The translations under genes and the position numbers were made by a program. From Cellvibrionaceae bacterium (GTDB taxonomy: Bacteria; Pseudomonadota; Gammaproteobacteria; Pseudomonadales; Cellvibrionaceae), in the NCBI GenBank assembly GCA_021151825.1, contig JAGKWQ010000007.1, positions 174,073 to 238,072 on the forward strand: a DNA stretch of 64,000 nt, read 5' to 3'. Below the pieces are notes generated by a model. That model was not told where the DNA came from. It saw only the letters and a program-made list of their open reading frames with translations, and made no database searches. Shown here one piece after another: positions 16,949-26,338 of the stretch (position 1 is the stretch's first letter; each line of letters opens with the position of its first letter).

Positions 16949-18118
16949 TTATCCATCGGTATCCGTTGTTTGATCGAATATCGATTTATAGGTTTTTGGT
17001 GTGCAGTTGTATTCTTCTTTGAATAACTTGTTAAAATAGGAAACATTTTTGTAGCCAACAGAATAGGCGATTTCTGCAATGTTACCGCTCAAGTCCTGCG
17101 ATAATAAACGTGCAGCTTCAGTTAAGCGCAGTTTATTCAGGTAGCCGGTAAAGGTAAAACCCAATTCGGATTTGAGGATATCGTTGATTTTGGTTCTGCT
17201 TACACCAATCGTTACTTCCATGGATTCCAGTGTTAATTCAGCGTTAGCGTATTGCGTTGCCATAAAATGTAATATTGCACTTCTATCCCTGTCGCGATGA
17301 GATTCAACAGTCAGTTGTTGATAGGCAACCAAGGGGCGGTCACGCTGAATTTTATCATTGAGTTCGCGAATAATTGCCAGGGTATATTGCCGGAAAATCC
17401 AGATTCCAAAACCTCCCCAGATTGATAGCGATAACGCAGTGAATAAATATAAGTAGAACCAATTGCGCCCAACCAACGTAAGTTCGGTAATCTGGACATT
17501 GGTTTCAATATCGAAAGGACTTTGGAACGTATTTCCGAAGGTTATTTTTGACACTTTATCGAGTTGATACCCTTGCTGGGATAATTCGACTTTATTCATA
17601 TCGAACCACCACTGCGGAGTTTCCAATCGGGTCAGATCAATGACGATGGATTGCCATTGGTTATTGCAAGAGAAAAAGGTTGAAGGTGGCCGATAGCTGA
17701 GTGGGATATCTTCTTTTGATACTTTTTCATCATAGGTGGTCAGTGCAAATGTGAGCATATTGTCGGTAGAGCATTTGATACTGAACAACGCTTTATCATA
17801 CGCTGACAAATCAACAAAATTTTTATTTTCCGGTTGATCATCAAATACCATGGCTACGGCTGCGTGGGGATATTTTGCGCGATGCGACAGGTTTAGAGTG
17901 AAATCCAGGCTGAATTTATCATCATGTACTGTCAAATAAGATAAACCTCCCGCAGGAGTATCTGTGCTTTGCTCAATGTGCCAGGAAAGTTCACTCCTGG
18001 TGTCAGGAAATAATGAAAGTGTAAGAAACGTCTTGTTAATACACAGGTATCCAATGACTCCTGTAAGCAACAGCAACGCCATAAAGGTTGACAACATTTT
18101 TTTATAAAATTCTTGCAT
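16949..18118 (-). CDS. Membrane-anchored AraC-family regulator
   Basis: This 389-residue protein has an N-terminal helix (about residues 8-34), a periplasmic sensor of about 190 residues, a second helix (FYLYLFTALSLSIWGGFGIWIF, about 222-243) and a cytoplasmic AraC DNA-binding domain. The sensor contains repeated beta-rich stretches (FSLDFTLNLSHRAKYPHAAVAMVF; QWQSIVIDLTRLETPQWWFD) resembling carbohydrate-binding jelly-roll folds. The C-terminus has two helix-turn-helices, with GNIAEIAYSVGYKNVSYFNKLFKEEYNCTPKTY as the family signature. It probably senses an extracellular sugar and controls the adjacent polysaccharide-oxidation genes. Target genes are inferred from location only. Confidence 0.85.
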   Translation of the reverse strand: MQEFYKKMLSTFMALLLLTGVIGYLCINKTFLTLSLFPDTRSELSWHIEQSTDTPAGGLSYLTVHDDKFSLDFTLNLSHRAKYPHAAVAMVFDDQPENKNFVDLSAYDKALFSIKCSTDNMLTFALTTYDEKVSKEDIPLSYRPPSTFFSCNNQWQSIVIDLTRLETPQWWFDMNKVELSQQGYQLDKVSKITFGNTFQSPFDIETNVQITELTLVGRNWFYLYLFTALSLSIWGGFGIWIFRQYTLAIIRELNDKIQRDRPLVAYQQLTVESHRDRDRSAILHFMATQYANAELTLESMEVTIGVSRTKINDILKSELGFTFTGYLNKLRLTEAARLLSQDLSGNIAEIAYSVGYKNVSYFNKLFKEEYNCTPKTYKSIFDQTTDTDG

Positions 18119-18154
18119 TCAGCTAACCAGCATTATCAGCAACTTGCATAACGG

Positions 18155-18201
18155 AAAACCTGCTTGCCAAATAAACGAGGTTTACTCAGCAAACAGGTTT
18201 T
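18155..18201. terminator. Hairpin between AraC regulator and DUF1552 gene
   Basis: Arms 18155-18167 (AAAACCTGCTTGC) and 18189-18201 (GCAAACAGGTTTT) pair with one mismatch. The 21-base loop contains a smaller TAAAC/GTTTA stem. It lies just downstream of the DUF1552 gene on the minus strand and could terminate that operon, although the U-tract is short. Confidence 0.5.
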
Positions 18202-18226
18202 TGTTTTTAACGTAGGTTTTATATTT

Positions 18227-19432
18227 TTACAGTCCGGCGATGGTAGGTACCTCCCAATTTCTATATGCAGTGCCGCCTGGACTTTGATCGGCACGCAGCT
18301 TTAAACCAAGGGTTTGATACAGGCTTGCTTGCGATGCTTTGCCAACTTCCAATACACGTCCGCCGGTGATTCCTCCGCCGGCAACGATCATTGGCACATC
18401 GTTGTTGCCATGTTGGTCCGGGTCTCCCATATCAGATACTTGTGTCACTATGGTCGAGCTGAGTAAACCCGTTGCATCCAACTTGTCGAGCAAATATTTG
18501 GTGAGCCCCTGCATGTAAGCAATATCTTCATCAAACATGGTTTGGTTAAAGTGGTGCGATTGATGTGACATGCGTCCACCCAATTTATCAAAAATGTGGT
18601 TATGCGTATCGTCACCAAATGCAATTGAAACTGATGCGGTTAAATTACAATTCAATGCAAGCACGATAAGGTCTGAATGCAATTTTGCCAGTGCATCAAA
18701 TCCAGTCACTTGAGCACTGGAGGGTTTTGGACAAGAGCCGCTACTTCCTCCACCACTTCCACCCGTGCCAATTGCTGCTTCAATTTCCTGGATCGCGGTG
18801 AAATGGTTATCCAGTTTTATTTTTTCATGTTGTCCTAATTTATTTTTCAAACTATTTACAGCGGCATAATGCAAATCCACCGCCGATTTTCGCGGTGATA
18901 CGCCGGTGGTGGGAGTGCCGCCGCCACTGAACAAAATATCCAGCACTGTTTGTGGGCTTGAAATAGAGGGAATTTCGCGTGGACCTTCGCGGGTAAGATT
19001 CGAAATGGGCACATTCGCCACATTCAAATATTTCACCGGATAGTTAGCACCAATCGTGCGTCCCATATTCACTTCAAAACTGTCCCTGCCCCAGCTGGCG
19101 TTATCAAATTTTGCAAACATTCCACCATGCCCCGCACCAGGAGCAAGGGTGGCATTTTTCAACATGGTTATTTTGTTGTAATGACTTTGTAAGGGCGCCG
19201 ATTGAACCGGCAGAACGCCGTCTTTTGGAAACCAGTATTGTGGATGGCAACCGCCACCTGAAAATATCAAACAACTTTTATTGGGAACACCGCCCTGTGC
19301 TTCGGCAACACGCGCTAACATAACGCCGCCGATCAAACTGGATGCTTTCAGCAAACCCGCTGAAATACCGGCGTGTTTTACTACACGGAGAAAATCTCTA
19401 CGCTCTTTATCGAAGCAGTCTTTATATCTCAT
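18227..19432 (-). CDS. DUF1552 family exported protein
   Basis: This 401-residue protein has GGAG before the ATG. The RRDFLR motif at about residues 11-16 is followed by a hydrophobic stretch ending near ARVAEAQ, which looks like a Tat signal. The mature protein has the DUF1552 pattern: CLIFSGGGCHPQYWFPKDG, ITMLKNATLAPGAGHGGMFAKF, SVSIAFGDDTHNHIFDKLGG and TIVTQVSDMGDPDQHGNNDVPMIVAGG. Members are usually paired with DUF1592-type cytochrome proteins, as here, where that gene ends 58 bases upstream. The reaction is unknown; sulfatase-like alpha/beta architecture has been suggested for the wider group. It is likely co-transcribed with the next two genes. Confidence 0.85.
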   Translation of the reverse strand: MRYKDCFDKERRDFLRVVKHAGISAGLLKASSLIGGVMLARVAEAQGGVPNKSCLIFSGGGCHPQYWFPKDGVLPVQSAPLQSHYNKITMLKNATLAPGAGHGGMFAKFDNASWGRDSFEVNMGRTIGANYPVKYLNVANVPISNLTREGPREIPSISSPQTVLDILFSGGGTPTTGVSPRKSAVDLHYAAVNSLKNKLGQHEKIKLDNHFTAIQEIEAAIGTGGSGGGSSGSCPKPSSAQVTGFDALAKLHSDLIVLALNCNLTASVSIAFGDDTHNHIFDKLGGRMSHQSHHFNQTMFDEDIAYMQGLTKYLLDKLDATGLLSSTIVTQVSDMGDPDQHGNNDVPMIVAGGGITGGRVLEVGKASQASLYQTLGLKLRADQSPGGTAYRNWEVPTIAGL

Positions 19433-19489
19433 TTTATTGACTCCAATTCATTAATACGGCTGGTGAAATATGCGGAAGAACAGGGCGCA

Positions 19490-22400
19490 TTAGCGCGCCC
19501 ACTCTTTTCGATACATCACAGATTCCAATACCGGAATTTCTTCCAGCATTGCACGCGGGCCTCTGCTCGCTAGTACGTTGGTGAGATCAGCGATATCGCA
19601 ACGATAAGAATTTTCTTCATCTTTACTAATGCGTTTGTAACCAACATCCCGCTCAGAATCGATCAGGAAAATGGAGTTGATACCGGAGCTATAGCTGACA
19701 AGTTGCGTTGCCAGGCAAGTTTGTGCTTGCTGCGCTACTACCGGTTGTTCAACCATGGTGCGCGCAAGATCTTTGGCTCCGTTGAATTGAATTTCCGGTG
19801 CATAAATAACGCGATCCGGATCGTTCAGGAATTGCAACTGTGGATATGGCGAGAAGAACGTGCCGCTTGAAACAATGGCATTGCCTTTCAAATCACTGGT
19901 GCGGATACGACCGGCAAGGTCAAAGTTTTCCAAACCACCACCCAGCGGATTAATAATTTCGCCGTGGCAATTCGAGCAACTGGTACCGGAAGTGATGCGG
20001 TCGAAAATCATGCGTTGTGTTGTGTGTGGATTTTCGTAGAAGGCTTTGTCGCGCGCGGCTAACGCTTCACGATCCAGGCTCACACCGGATGGTGGTTCGG
20101 GAATATCCTGACACATTAATTTCCGACGAATCGCTACGGCACGGGTGATCATATTGGAATCCGTCGTGCTGGCGTAACGCGACATAAATGCACCTGACGT
20201 GAGGATGCCGCCGCGTTCACTGGTGGTGACTTTGGCGAATCCATCCGTATCTTGCGTACCGCTGAAGGGCAAACCGTAATGCGTTGCCAGACGCGAATTG
20301 ACGTAGGTGTAATTCGGGTTGTAGATGGATGCAAATGTGCTCGTGGAATCCAGCATTGCGTTAGCAAAGTTTTTACCGAGTTCATTTTTCATATCCACCG
20401 CGAGTAGCGCAAAATTATTTACAGCGGGTTTGCTCAGCGTTTCAATTTTTTCCGTCATCAACCAACGGTTTACCAAATCGTTTAACAATAATTTGGTATT
20501 GGCTGAATTGAGCAGCGTTGTAACTTGCGTGCGAATACCCGTAGCTGTGTTTAATGATCCATTACCCGCTGCAGTTAACAGTGCCGGGCTGGGTGTAGAG
20601 CCGGTGAAGGTGTAGCTCAGGTAGGTTGCCATTTCGTAACCGGTGAGTTTGTACACCCCGTTACTGGACAGTTCGCCCACCTCTGAACGATATAAAAATT
20701 GCGGCGAAGACAACATGGAAAATAACGCAACTTGCATACCTTCTGCCACTGTGCGACTACCGCTCGTGCCATTGGCAACATTTAAATACGCCGTTTGTTC
20801 TGCAGTATCCAGCGGGCGACGGAAAATACGGGGACCGAGTGTATTTACCAACGTGCTTGCACAACTGCTTGATGGAGTACAACCCAATACCGAATTCCAG
20901 CGTGTTGCAACATCGGCAGCGATGCGTTCTGCATTGGCCAGGTAACTGGTGTAACGCGTTTTATCAATCGATAACGGATTGTTATTCACAAATGCGCCGG
21001 AAATAAAATCGTCGGGTAAGCTTGCGGTTAAATCTGTTTGGTAATTCACCAGATCACGCACAGAGCGTTGGTATTCCGCTTTGGTTAACAAGCGCATTAA
21101 CCGTTGCCCGTAACTTGGCCCGGTAGATGGGCACGCGAAATTGGAAACGGGTTTATCGGGTATACCATCGCTGGGTTTGCGCCAACTGAAAATGTGCGCT
21201 TCCAAATCGGCGGCACATTGGCCGGTGCAGGTGCCTTCACTGCCTTGCGGCATCCACCGTGCAATGAAATCGCGTAGCGCTCGCGCTTGTGTGTCATTAC
21301 TATGTTTGTAGCTGGAGCGATTTGGATTTAACGGTTGCAGTGCAGGTGTGCCGTTCGCATTTTTCTCGCCATCAACACCGTGACACGCAGCGCATTGTTG
21401 TGCCCACAATATTTTTCCGTTTGCAGCGTTACCAATAATGGCGCCGGCACTGCTCGAACTGCCAGAGCTTACTGACGAACTGCTGCGGCTGGAAGAACTT
21501 GTTGATGTAACGCTATTGCTACTCGAAGAAGAGGTACTTCCATTGTTAAAAATAATGGTTACCGGTGTAGTTGCTGCCGACGGAATGCTTTCAGTAAAAC
21601 TGATAACTTTATAATCGTAGCTGCCGGATTCAATCAACACATCAAGATAGCTAACGCTATTCGCATTTAATTTACTGGTGGTAGCCCAACGACCATCTGC
21701 ACCTTTACGACGCACCAGGAACCCTGTTTCAGTTGCACTCGCATCGGCCCAATTTAAATTGGCTCCTGAGGTGACGGCAATACCGCTAAGGCTTAATGGT
21801 ACCGATGGCGCTGCTGCTAAAGTGATTGCGGGTGTATTGCCGGGATTATCGCCATTCAGGAACAGTTTGAAATACACCGGTACTTTTTCACCGATTGTCG
21901 ACAAGGTTCCCACTGCAAGTCGCAGTGCTTCTACACCGTAATTCAAATCAAAATCGGTTGAATTAATTACGATGGGTTTACGTGGTGAAAAACTTACACG
22001 ATTAGCTGCATGCTTTATCACTAGTGCATCAAACACTATTGGTTTTGCCACGCCGTGGAGAATCAAATTCCCCGTGATGCTTTGTACCGAGGTTGAACCG
22101 ATAGCGAGTGTATTAATCGCTGCAAGGTCCAATTGCGTGGTGAAATGCAATACGGGTAGGTGATTGGTTTCAAATAACAAATCTTGCATGCGTGTATCAC
22201 GCAGGGCTACGCCAGTACTGATACTGGTTAATGGAATTGTCAGTGTTGCCTGGCCGGTTGCAGAGACAGTGCCTTGTAATTGGTTAAAAGTCAGACTCTC
22301 CGGCGTTTCGGTGCCGGCGGTATTTTTCTTCACCGTGACAAAATTAAATGTAGAGTTGGTTGTATCCAACAACCAGCGCGCAGCGACACCATTATTGGTT

Positions 22401-22876
22401 GAACTACTACTTAATGATGAAATGCTGGTGATGGATGATGTAGAGCGACTGCTAACACTGCTACTCGTTGCGGATGTGCTGCTGGCGGATTCACCGCAGG
22501 GGCTTCCATTCAGCGTAAATGCAGAAGGTGCTGCACCGGGATTATTAACAACAAATCCAAACGATGCTGAACCATTCGCGGGCAAGTTTGCATTATAGGC
22601 AGCATTTTTTACGCACACATTTTTTCCGGTTTGGGTGAAGGTACCATCCCATAAATTTTGAATGGCTTCAGTTCCTGAATACGTCCAGCAAAGTTCCCAG
22701 GATGTTTTTGCGGCGACATGGTTGGTAACGGTAGTTTTAATTTGCGCACCATTACCCCAGCTATTGGCGGTTGTGTAATTCACGCTACAAGTACCTTGGG
22801 CATGTGCACCACTGGCAGTCATGATGCCCAGCAACAAACTGGAAGAGAGCATCGACAGTTGCAATAATTTTTTCAT
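19490..22876 (-). CDS. CBM2-YceI-FN3-like-cytochrome c-DUF1592-type modular protein
   Basis: This is a secreted 1128-residue protein. In order: signal peptide (to about 27), CBM2 (29-127, ending GSPCGES), Ser linker, YceI-like lipid/quinone-binding domain (about 163-340), an FN3-like domain (about 350-445), a second Ser linker, a cytochrome c domain with CAACH, then the DUF1587/1595/1592/1588/1585 series. DUF1588 is followed by a second haem motif, CSNCH. The layout suggests an electron carrier tethered to cellulose: YceI could bind a quinone and the haems pass electrons. It recalls Cbp2D of Cellvibrio japonicus, reported to support cellulose oxidation, though equivalence is unproven. GGAG precedes the ATG. 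Confidence 0.88.
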   Translation of the reverse strand: MKKLLQLSMLSSSLLLGIMTASGAHAQGTCSVNYTTANSWGNGAQIKTTVTNHVAAKTSWELCWTYSGTEAIQNLWDGTFTQTGKNVCVKNAAYNANLPANGSASFGFVVNNPGAAPSAFTLNGSPCGESASSTSATSSSVSSRSTSSITSISSLSSSSTNNGVAARWLLDTTNSTFNFVTVKKNTAGTETPESLTFNQLQGTVSATGQATLTIPLTSISTGVALRDTRMQDLLFETNHLPVLHFTTQLDLAAINTLAIGSTSVQSITGNLILHGVAKPIVFDALVIKHAANRVSFSPRKPIVINSTDFDLNYGVEALRLAVGTLSTIGEKVPVYFKLFLNGDNPGNTPAITLAAAPSVPLSLSGIAVTSGANLNWADASATETGFLVRRKGADGRWATTSKLNANSVSYLDVLIESGSYDYKVISFTESIPSAATTPVTIIFNNGSTSSSSSNSVTSTSSSSRSSSSVSSGSSSSAGAIIGNAANGKILWAQQCAACHGVDGEKNANGTPALQPLNPNRSSYKHSNDTQARALRDFIARWMPQGSEGTCTGQCAADLEAHIFSWRKPSDGIPDKPVSNFACPSTGPSYGQRLMRLLTKAEYQRSVRDLVNYQTDLTASLPDDFISGAFVNNNPLSIDKTRYTSYLANAERIAADVATRWNSVLGCTPSSSCASTLVNTLGPRIFRRPLDTAEQTAYLNVANGTSGSRTVAEGMQVALFSMLSSPQFLYRSEVGELSSNGVYKLTGYEMATYLSYTFTGSTPSPALLTAAGNGSLNTATGIRTQVTTLLNSANTKLLLNDLVNRWLMTEKIETLSKPAVNNFALLAVDMKNELGKNFANAMLDSTSTFASIYNPNYTYVNSRLATHYGLPFSGTQDTDGFAKVTTSERGGILTSGAFMSRYASTTDSNMITRAVAIRRKLMCQDIPEPPSGVSLDREALAARDKAFYENPHTTQRMIFDRITSGTSCSNCHGEIINPLGGGLENFDLAGRIRTSDLKGNAIVSSGTFFSPYPQLQFLNDPDRVIYAPEIQFNGAKDLARTMVEQPVVAQQAQTCLATQLVSYSSGINSIFLIDSERDVGYKRISKDEENSYRCDIADLTNVLASRGPRAMLEEIPVLESVMYRKEWAR

Positions 22877-22896
22877 AATAGGTTCGCTCCAGCCAA

Positions 22897-23973
22897 TTAA
22901 CGGGCATCAAAAACAAGTGCAAAATCCACCGGCACGGCAACGCTGATGGACGCAATACCCACGGCTGCACGCAGTGCTTCCACACCAGCTGTCAGGTTGT
23001 AGGTTTCTGCTTTCACCAATACCGGTGCAAGGGTTTGCACGAGAATGCGCGAGTTGGAAAGTTTTTGAACGGAGACCTTGGTGGCGATAGTGCCGGTCGT
23101 GCCGTGCAAATTGAGACTTGCGGAAATATCGGTAGCTTTATCCTGCCCAATCGCAAGTGAACTGATCACCGTGGATGGAACCGTGAGCGTGATAGTTGCG
23201 GCGGGATAGGTTGCTGTTTCAAACAATAAATCTTTCATACGTTGATCGCGCAGTGCCACACCGGTATTTACGCTGTTGAGATCAATCGTCAATGTCGCTA
23301 CACCGGCATTACTGATATCGCCACTCAAGCCAGTGAAGTTATGCACTTCCACGTTATGGGTGTTTTTAGTGGTGATGAAATTCAGATAAGAATCCGTAGT
23401 GCTTAACGTCCAGGCTGCCGTATTGGCTACCGAAGAGCTTGAGCGACTACTTGATGAAAGTGGCAGTGATGAACTGGATTTGCTACTGGAAATTGGTGCG
23501 CTGGATGATGAAGAGCTCGCGCTACTTGCAACGCTTGATGAGGATGAAGATATTGTTGCCGCTCCGCATACTGCGCCGGTAACCGCTGGAATTTCCGCTG
23601 TTCCATTGCCTTTGGTTCCTTGCACGCCGAACTCCACAAATTGTTTTGGCTGGATTATTTTATTCCAACTCAAATTGCTTGCGGTGTAAGGATTTGCTCC
23701 GCTGAAAACCGCATTGTAGTTACTGGTCATGCGATTATCACCGGCGTATTGCCAGTTGACCGTCCAGCCATCGATAGCGGTATTGCCATCGTTGGTGATG
23801 CGTATTTTGGCTGCAAATCCATTGCCCCATTGGTTATCAATAATGTACTGACAACCGGCATAGGCATGGAATGAAAGCGTTGAAACGGCCAGTGAAAACC
23901 CGGTTGCATAGAGAGCGCGTGTCAATGCGCTCACTATACCCGGGGTAGTCGCAGAGGTTTTTAGGCTGCTCAT
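22897..23973 (-). CDS. CBM2-YceI secreted protein
   Basis: The frame is open to 24012, but the ATG at 23973 has GAGGA upstream and starts a proper signal peptide (cleavage near FHAYA-GC). The 358-residue product has a CBM2 cellulose-binding module (CQYIIDNQWGNGFAAKIRI through VCGAA), a long Ser linker, and a YceI domain (WTLSTTDSYLNFITTKNTHNVEVHNF through VDFALVFDAR). The YceI fold binds polyprenoid or quinone-like molecules. The architecture matches what I recall of Cbp2E of Cellvibrio japonicus. It is the first gene of the operon; the giant cytochrome gene follows after 20 bases. It probably works as a substrate-bound redox partner. Confidence 0.87.
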   Translation of the reverse strand: MSSLKTSATTPGIVSALTRALYATGFSLAVSTLSFHAYAGCQYIIDNQWGNGFAAKIRITNDGNTAIDGWTVNWQYAGDNRMTSNYNAVFSGANPYTASNLSWNKIIQPKQFVEFGVQGTKGNGTAEIPAVTGAVCGAATISSSSSSVASSASSSSSSAPISSSKSSSSLPLSSSSRSSSSVANTAAWTLSTTDSYLNFITTKNTHNVEVHNFTGLSGDISNAGVATLTIDLNSVNTGVALRDQRMKDLLFETATYPAATITLTVPSTVISSLAIGQDKATDISASLNLHGTTGTIATKVSVQKLSNSRILVQTLAPVLVKAETYNLTAGVEALRAAVGIASISVAVPVDFALVFDAR

Positions 23974-24342
23974 AGTGTCGTCCTCAGGGTAAACGCCGAT
24001 CTTCACCGGCATGGGGCTGTAACATCTTTATTATTAAAACGGGTCTCGTGATTAAAACGGGCTTTGGCGCGAGAGCGCTGATTGGAGAATTTCATTGCCG
24101 GCGCTGTTTGTTCAGCTAATGCTTCACACGGAATTTATTTTTATTATTAAAAAAAATTTCAAATGCGATGATTTTTAATCGTTACCCGACGGATCTTTGA
24201 ATGTGCTGCGTCCGCCTTGAGAATTTTTCCTGTGACTGTCTTATTGGCAAGCCAAAAGCCTTGCAAGTAGATATTGCGGAAAATGTCAGGGCGATCAGTA
24301 ACGTTTTTGCTGAAAGTTTTATCAATCTGCTAAAAATTGAAT

Positions 24343-24363
24343 TTTTTTTCGTTTAAGTTGAAT
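24343..24363. repeat. 21-bp motif shared with 16870-16890 (copy 2)
   Basis: Seven Ts plus CGTTTAAGTTGAAT, identical to 16870-16890. It lies about 370 bases upstream of the CBM2-YceI operon start. The bases just before it (TAAAAATTGAATTTTT) resemble a stretch at about 26518-26552 upstream of the GH43 gene. Confidence 0.5.
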
Positions 24364-24498
24364 TAAAAATCCAGAGTTGCAGGTATTTGGAGAGGGTGTA
24401 GTCGCGTTTGTATGAGGTGATCGAATAAAAACGATGTCGTGATGCAAAGCATACTTTATGAGAAAGTGTGAAGTGAATCACGAGTAAGGGGAGTGTAA

Positions 24499-24585
24499 AT
24501 GAAAAATGGAATTAAGGCAGGAAAAGATAAGCTCGCAAGAAAAGTGACAAGCGCAAAAACCATGAAGAAAAATAAAAGTGAATGA
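24499..24585 (+). CDS. Possible 28-residue lysine-rich peptide
   Basis: The frame MKNGIKAGKDKLARKVTSAK plus eight residues is preceded by AAGGGGAG five bases before the ATG. Ten of 28 residues are Lys, with two short repeats of the form T-x-K or A-x-K. There is no hydrophobic segment. The ribosome-binding site is the only positive evidence, and the surrounding DNA is purine-rich, so chance is quite possible. Confidence 0.25.
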   Translation: MKNGIKAGKDKLARKVTSAKTMKKNKSE

Positions 24586-24688
24586 AAGAATAGTAGAAGA
24601 GGGGCAGTCGGTGAGCGTGTAACAGAGGAATGAACAAAAAATAATAAAAAGGTAGCATCGTCCTTGATGCCGGCTTTTCTATGGTTAC

Positions 24689-26338
24689 TTACAGTGCGCG
24701 ATATGTGAAATCAGAAATCTTTACCTTGCCGGTGCCGGCACAATAGATCCCGATTTTCAAACTCAGGAAACCGCCAAATACATTGTGGTTAATGCCCGAG
24801 ACTTCCATGCGGGTGGGGTGGAGCTTCCAGGTGCGGCCATTATCTTCGGAATATTCGTAAGTAATTACATGTCGATCATTGGTTAAACGCGCGCGTACAT
24901 TATTGGATTTAAATCCCAGACGCGCCCAGGTTTGTTCTTCAGCATATTGAAAGGTTTTGATGGTGCCGGGAGTAAAGCCAAGCCCTACGAATGCTTTGTG
25001 GTTGTAAAAAAGTATTAAGCCAGCCTCCGAACCTTCAATTAATTTTAACGTGACTTCTACCTGATATGCCTGATCCACGGCACCACAGGTTATTGGCGAG
25101 CTGTCTATTGGCGAACCACCACTGGCGGTTAATTCCAGCATTTTGGTGTGGTATTTTACGCGTGCGGTTTCATTGGGGCCGGGATTATGGAAGCACCATT
25201 GGCTGCCAAATTTGTTGCTGGAAAAATCATCGGAAAGTGCAACACCGGAATTTACTCGTTTCGCTTTATTTTTTTTCGTCACCGGCGCCGGAAGCGGTTG
25301 GGAAAGGTCGCCGCCTTTAGCGCGAAACCATCCATCAGCGGTCCACTCGACTGGCTCAAGCAATGCTTGCCGCCCCAATGTACGAAAACCATTTTCGTAA
25401 CCGTGATAAACCATCCACCAATCGCCACCCGGCCCTTCAACCAATGTTGCGTGGCCGCGCGACCACCAGGGTTCGGCTTCCGATACGGTTCGCACCAACG
25501 GATTATGCGGGCAATGTTCCCAGGGGCCGTGAATGGAGCGCGAACGCGCGGCAATAACCATATGGCCGGTAACCGGGCCAGCAGTACCGCCCACCGCTGT
25601 TACCAAATAAAACCACTCACCGCGCCATATCAATTTTGGGCCTTCGGGGGCGAAGTTTTCTACAATCCAGTCATCGGGATAACGCCAGGGGCTATAAGCA
25701 TTTTCAAGTTTGCCATCAGTAGCGAGGCCGTCATCAGTCAAACGAATTTTGCGAATGCCATTTACAAACAAATAGCGTTTACCGTCTTCACCCACGGCGT
25801 GGCCGGGGTCAATGCAGTCTTCTATTTTTAAATCGATGGGATCACTCCAGGGGCCATTAATATTGTCTGCCCAAATAACGTATATCGCCCAGGGTTTGCC
25901 ATCGGTGAGTGCAGGAATATAGATATAGTAACGATCACCGTGTTTGCACAAATCCAGCGCCCACACGGTGCCAATATTTTTACGCAATGCTGGCCCTACA
26001 GGAACCCAATTAATTAAATCGCGCGAATGCCAGATGACGATACCAGGATAAGAATTAAACGATGAAAAAGTCATGTAATAATCATCGCCGTCTTTCAAAA
26101 CAGTCGGGTCGGGGCGATCACCGGCAATAATAGGATTCAGATAAGTTCCATTTCCCAAATCGGCTTTACGTTGGCCCTCGACACTACGGCCCCATTTGAG
26201 TACAGCAGGTTTTGCACAATTACTGGCAGCTTGCAACGGTGGTGTTGCTGCTCCCAGGGCGACTGATGAAGCAAGCGGGGAAACGACAGCTCCAGCCAAA
26301 CATGCTTTAACAATATTTCTACGTGTTGTATCCAACAT
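24689..26338 (-). CDS. GH43 family glycoside hydrolase, exported
   Basis: This 549-residue enzyme has an N-terminal RRNIVKACLAGAVVSPLA stretch that looks like a Tat-type signal. The five-blade propeller opens at YLNPIIAGDRPDPTVLKDGDDYYMTFSS, where Asp77 is the expected base. CIDPGHAVGEDG carries the modulating Asp and FAPEGPKL the acid Glu. Residues after about 355 form a C-terminal beta-sandwich (DUF1349/GH43_C-like; SDDFSSNKFGSQWCFHNPG). GH43 members of this shape are beta-xylosidases or alpha-L-arabinofuranosidases; the substrate cannot be fixed by reading. It is alone in its transcription unit, between the CBM2-YceI operon and the LPMO. Confidence 0.9.
   Translation of the reverse strand: MLDTTRRNIVKACLAGAVVSPLASSVALGAATPPLQAASNCAKPAVLKWGRSVEGQRKADLGNGTYLNPIIAGDRPDPTVLKDGDDYYMTFSSFNSYPGIVIWHSRDLINWVPVGPALRKNIGTVWALDLCKHGDRYYIYIPALTDGKPWAIYVIWADNINGPWSDPIDLKIEDCIDPGHAVGEDGKRYLFVNGIRKIRLTDDGLATDGKLENAYSPWRYPDDWIVENFAPEGPKLIWRGEWFYLVTAVGGTAGPVTGHMVIAARSRSIHGPWEHCPHNPLVRTVSEAEPWWSRGHATLVEGPGGDWWMVYHGYENGFRTLGRQALLEPVEWTADGWFRAKGGDLSQPLPAPVTKKNKAKRVNSGVALSDDFSSNKFGSQWCFHNPGPNETARVKYHTKMLELTASGGSPIDSSPITCGAVDQAYQVEVTLKLIEGSEAGLILFYNHKAFVGLGFTPGTIKTFQYAEEQTWARLGFKSNNVRARLTNDRHVITYEYSEDNGRTWKLHPTRMEVSGINHNVFGGFLSLKIGIYCAGTGKVKISDFTYRAL

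Larger units (their letters stand above)
24013..24688. other. Long intergenic region upstream of the CBM2-YceI operon
   Basis: About 675 bases. It holds a pair of direct repeats, ATTAAAACGGG at 24033-24043 and 24051-24061, spaced 18 bases apart. It also holds the second copy of the 21-bp motif (24343-24363) and one possible tiny gene (24499-24585). The promoter of the leftward operon must lie here. No other gene is evident. Confidence 0.5.

Noticed and set aside
23399..23689. Asp/Glu/Leu-rich ORF opposite the CBM2-YceI gene
   Set aside because: It is the complement of the serine-rich linker of the real gene. The repeats of GAT, GAA and CTT arise from antisense serine codons.
25148..25831. 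Plus-strand 227-residue ORF opposite the GH43 gene
   Set aside because: It lies wholly within the coding strand of a clear GH43 gene and has no recognisable domain; it is a shadow frame.
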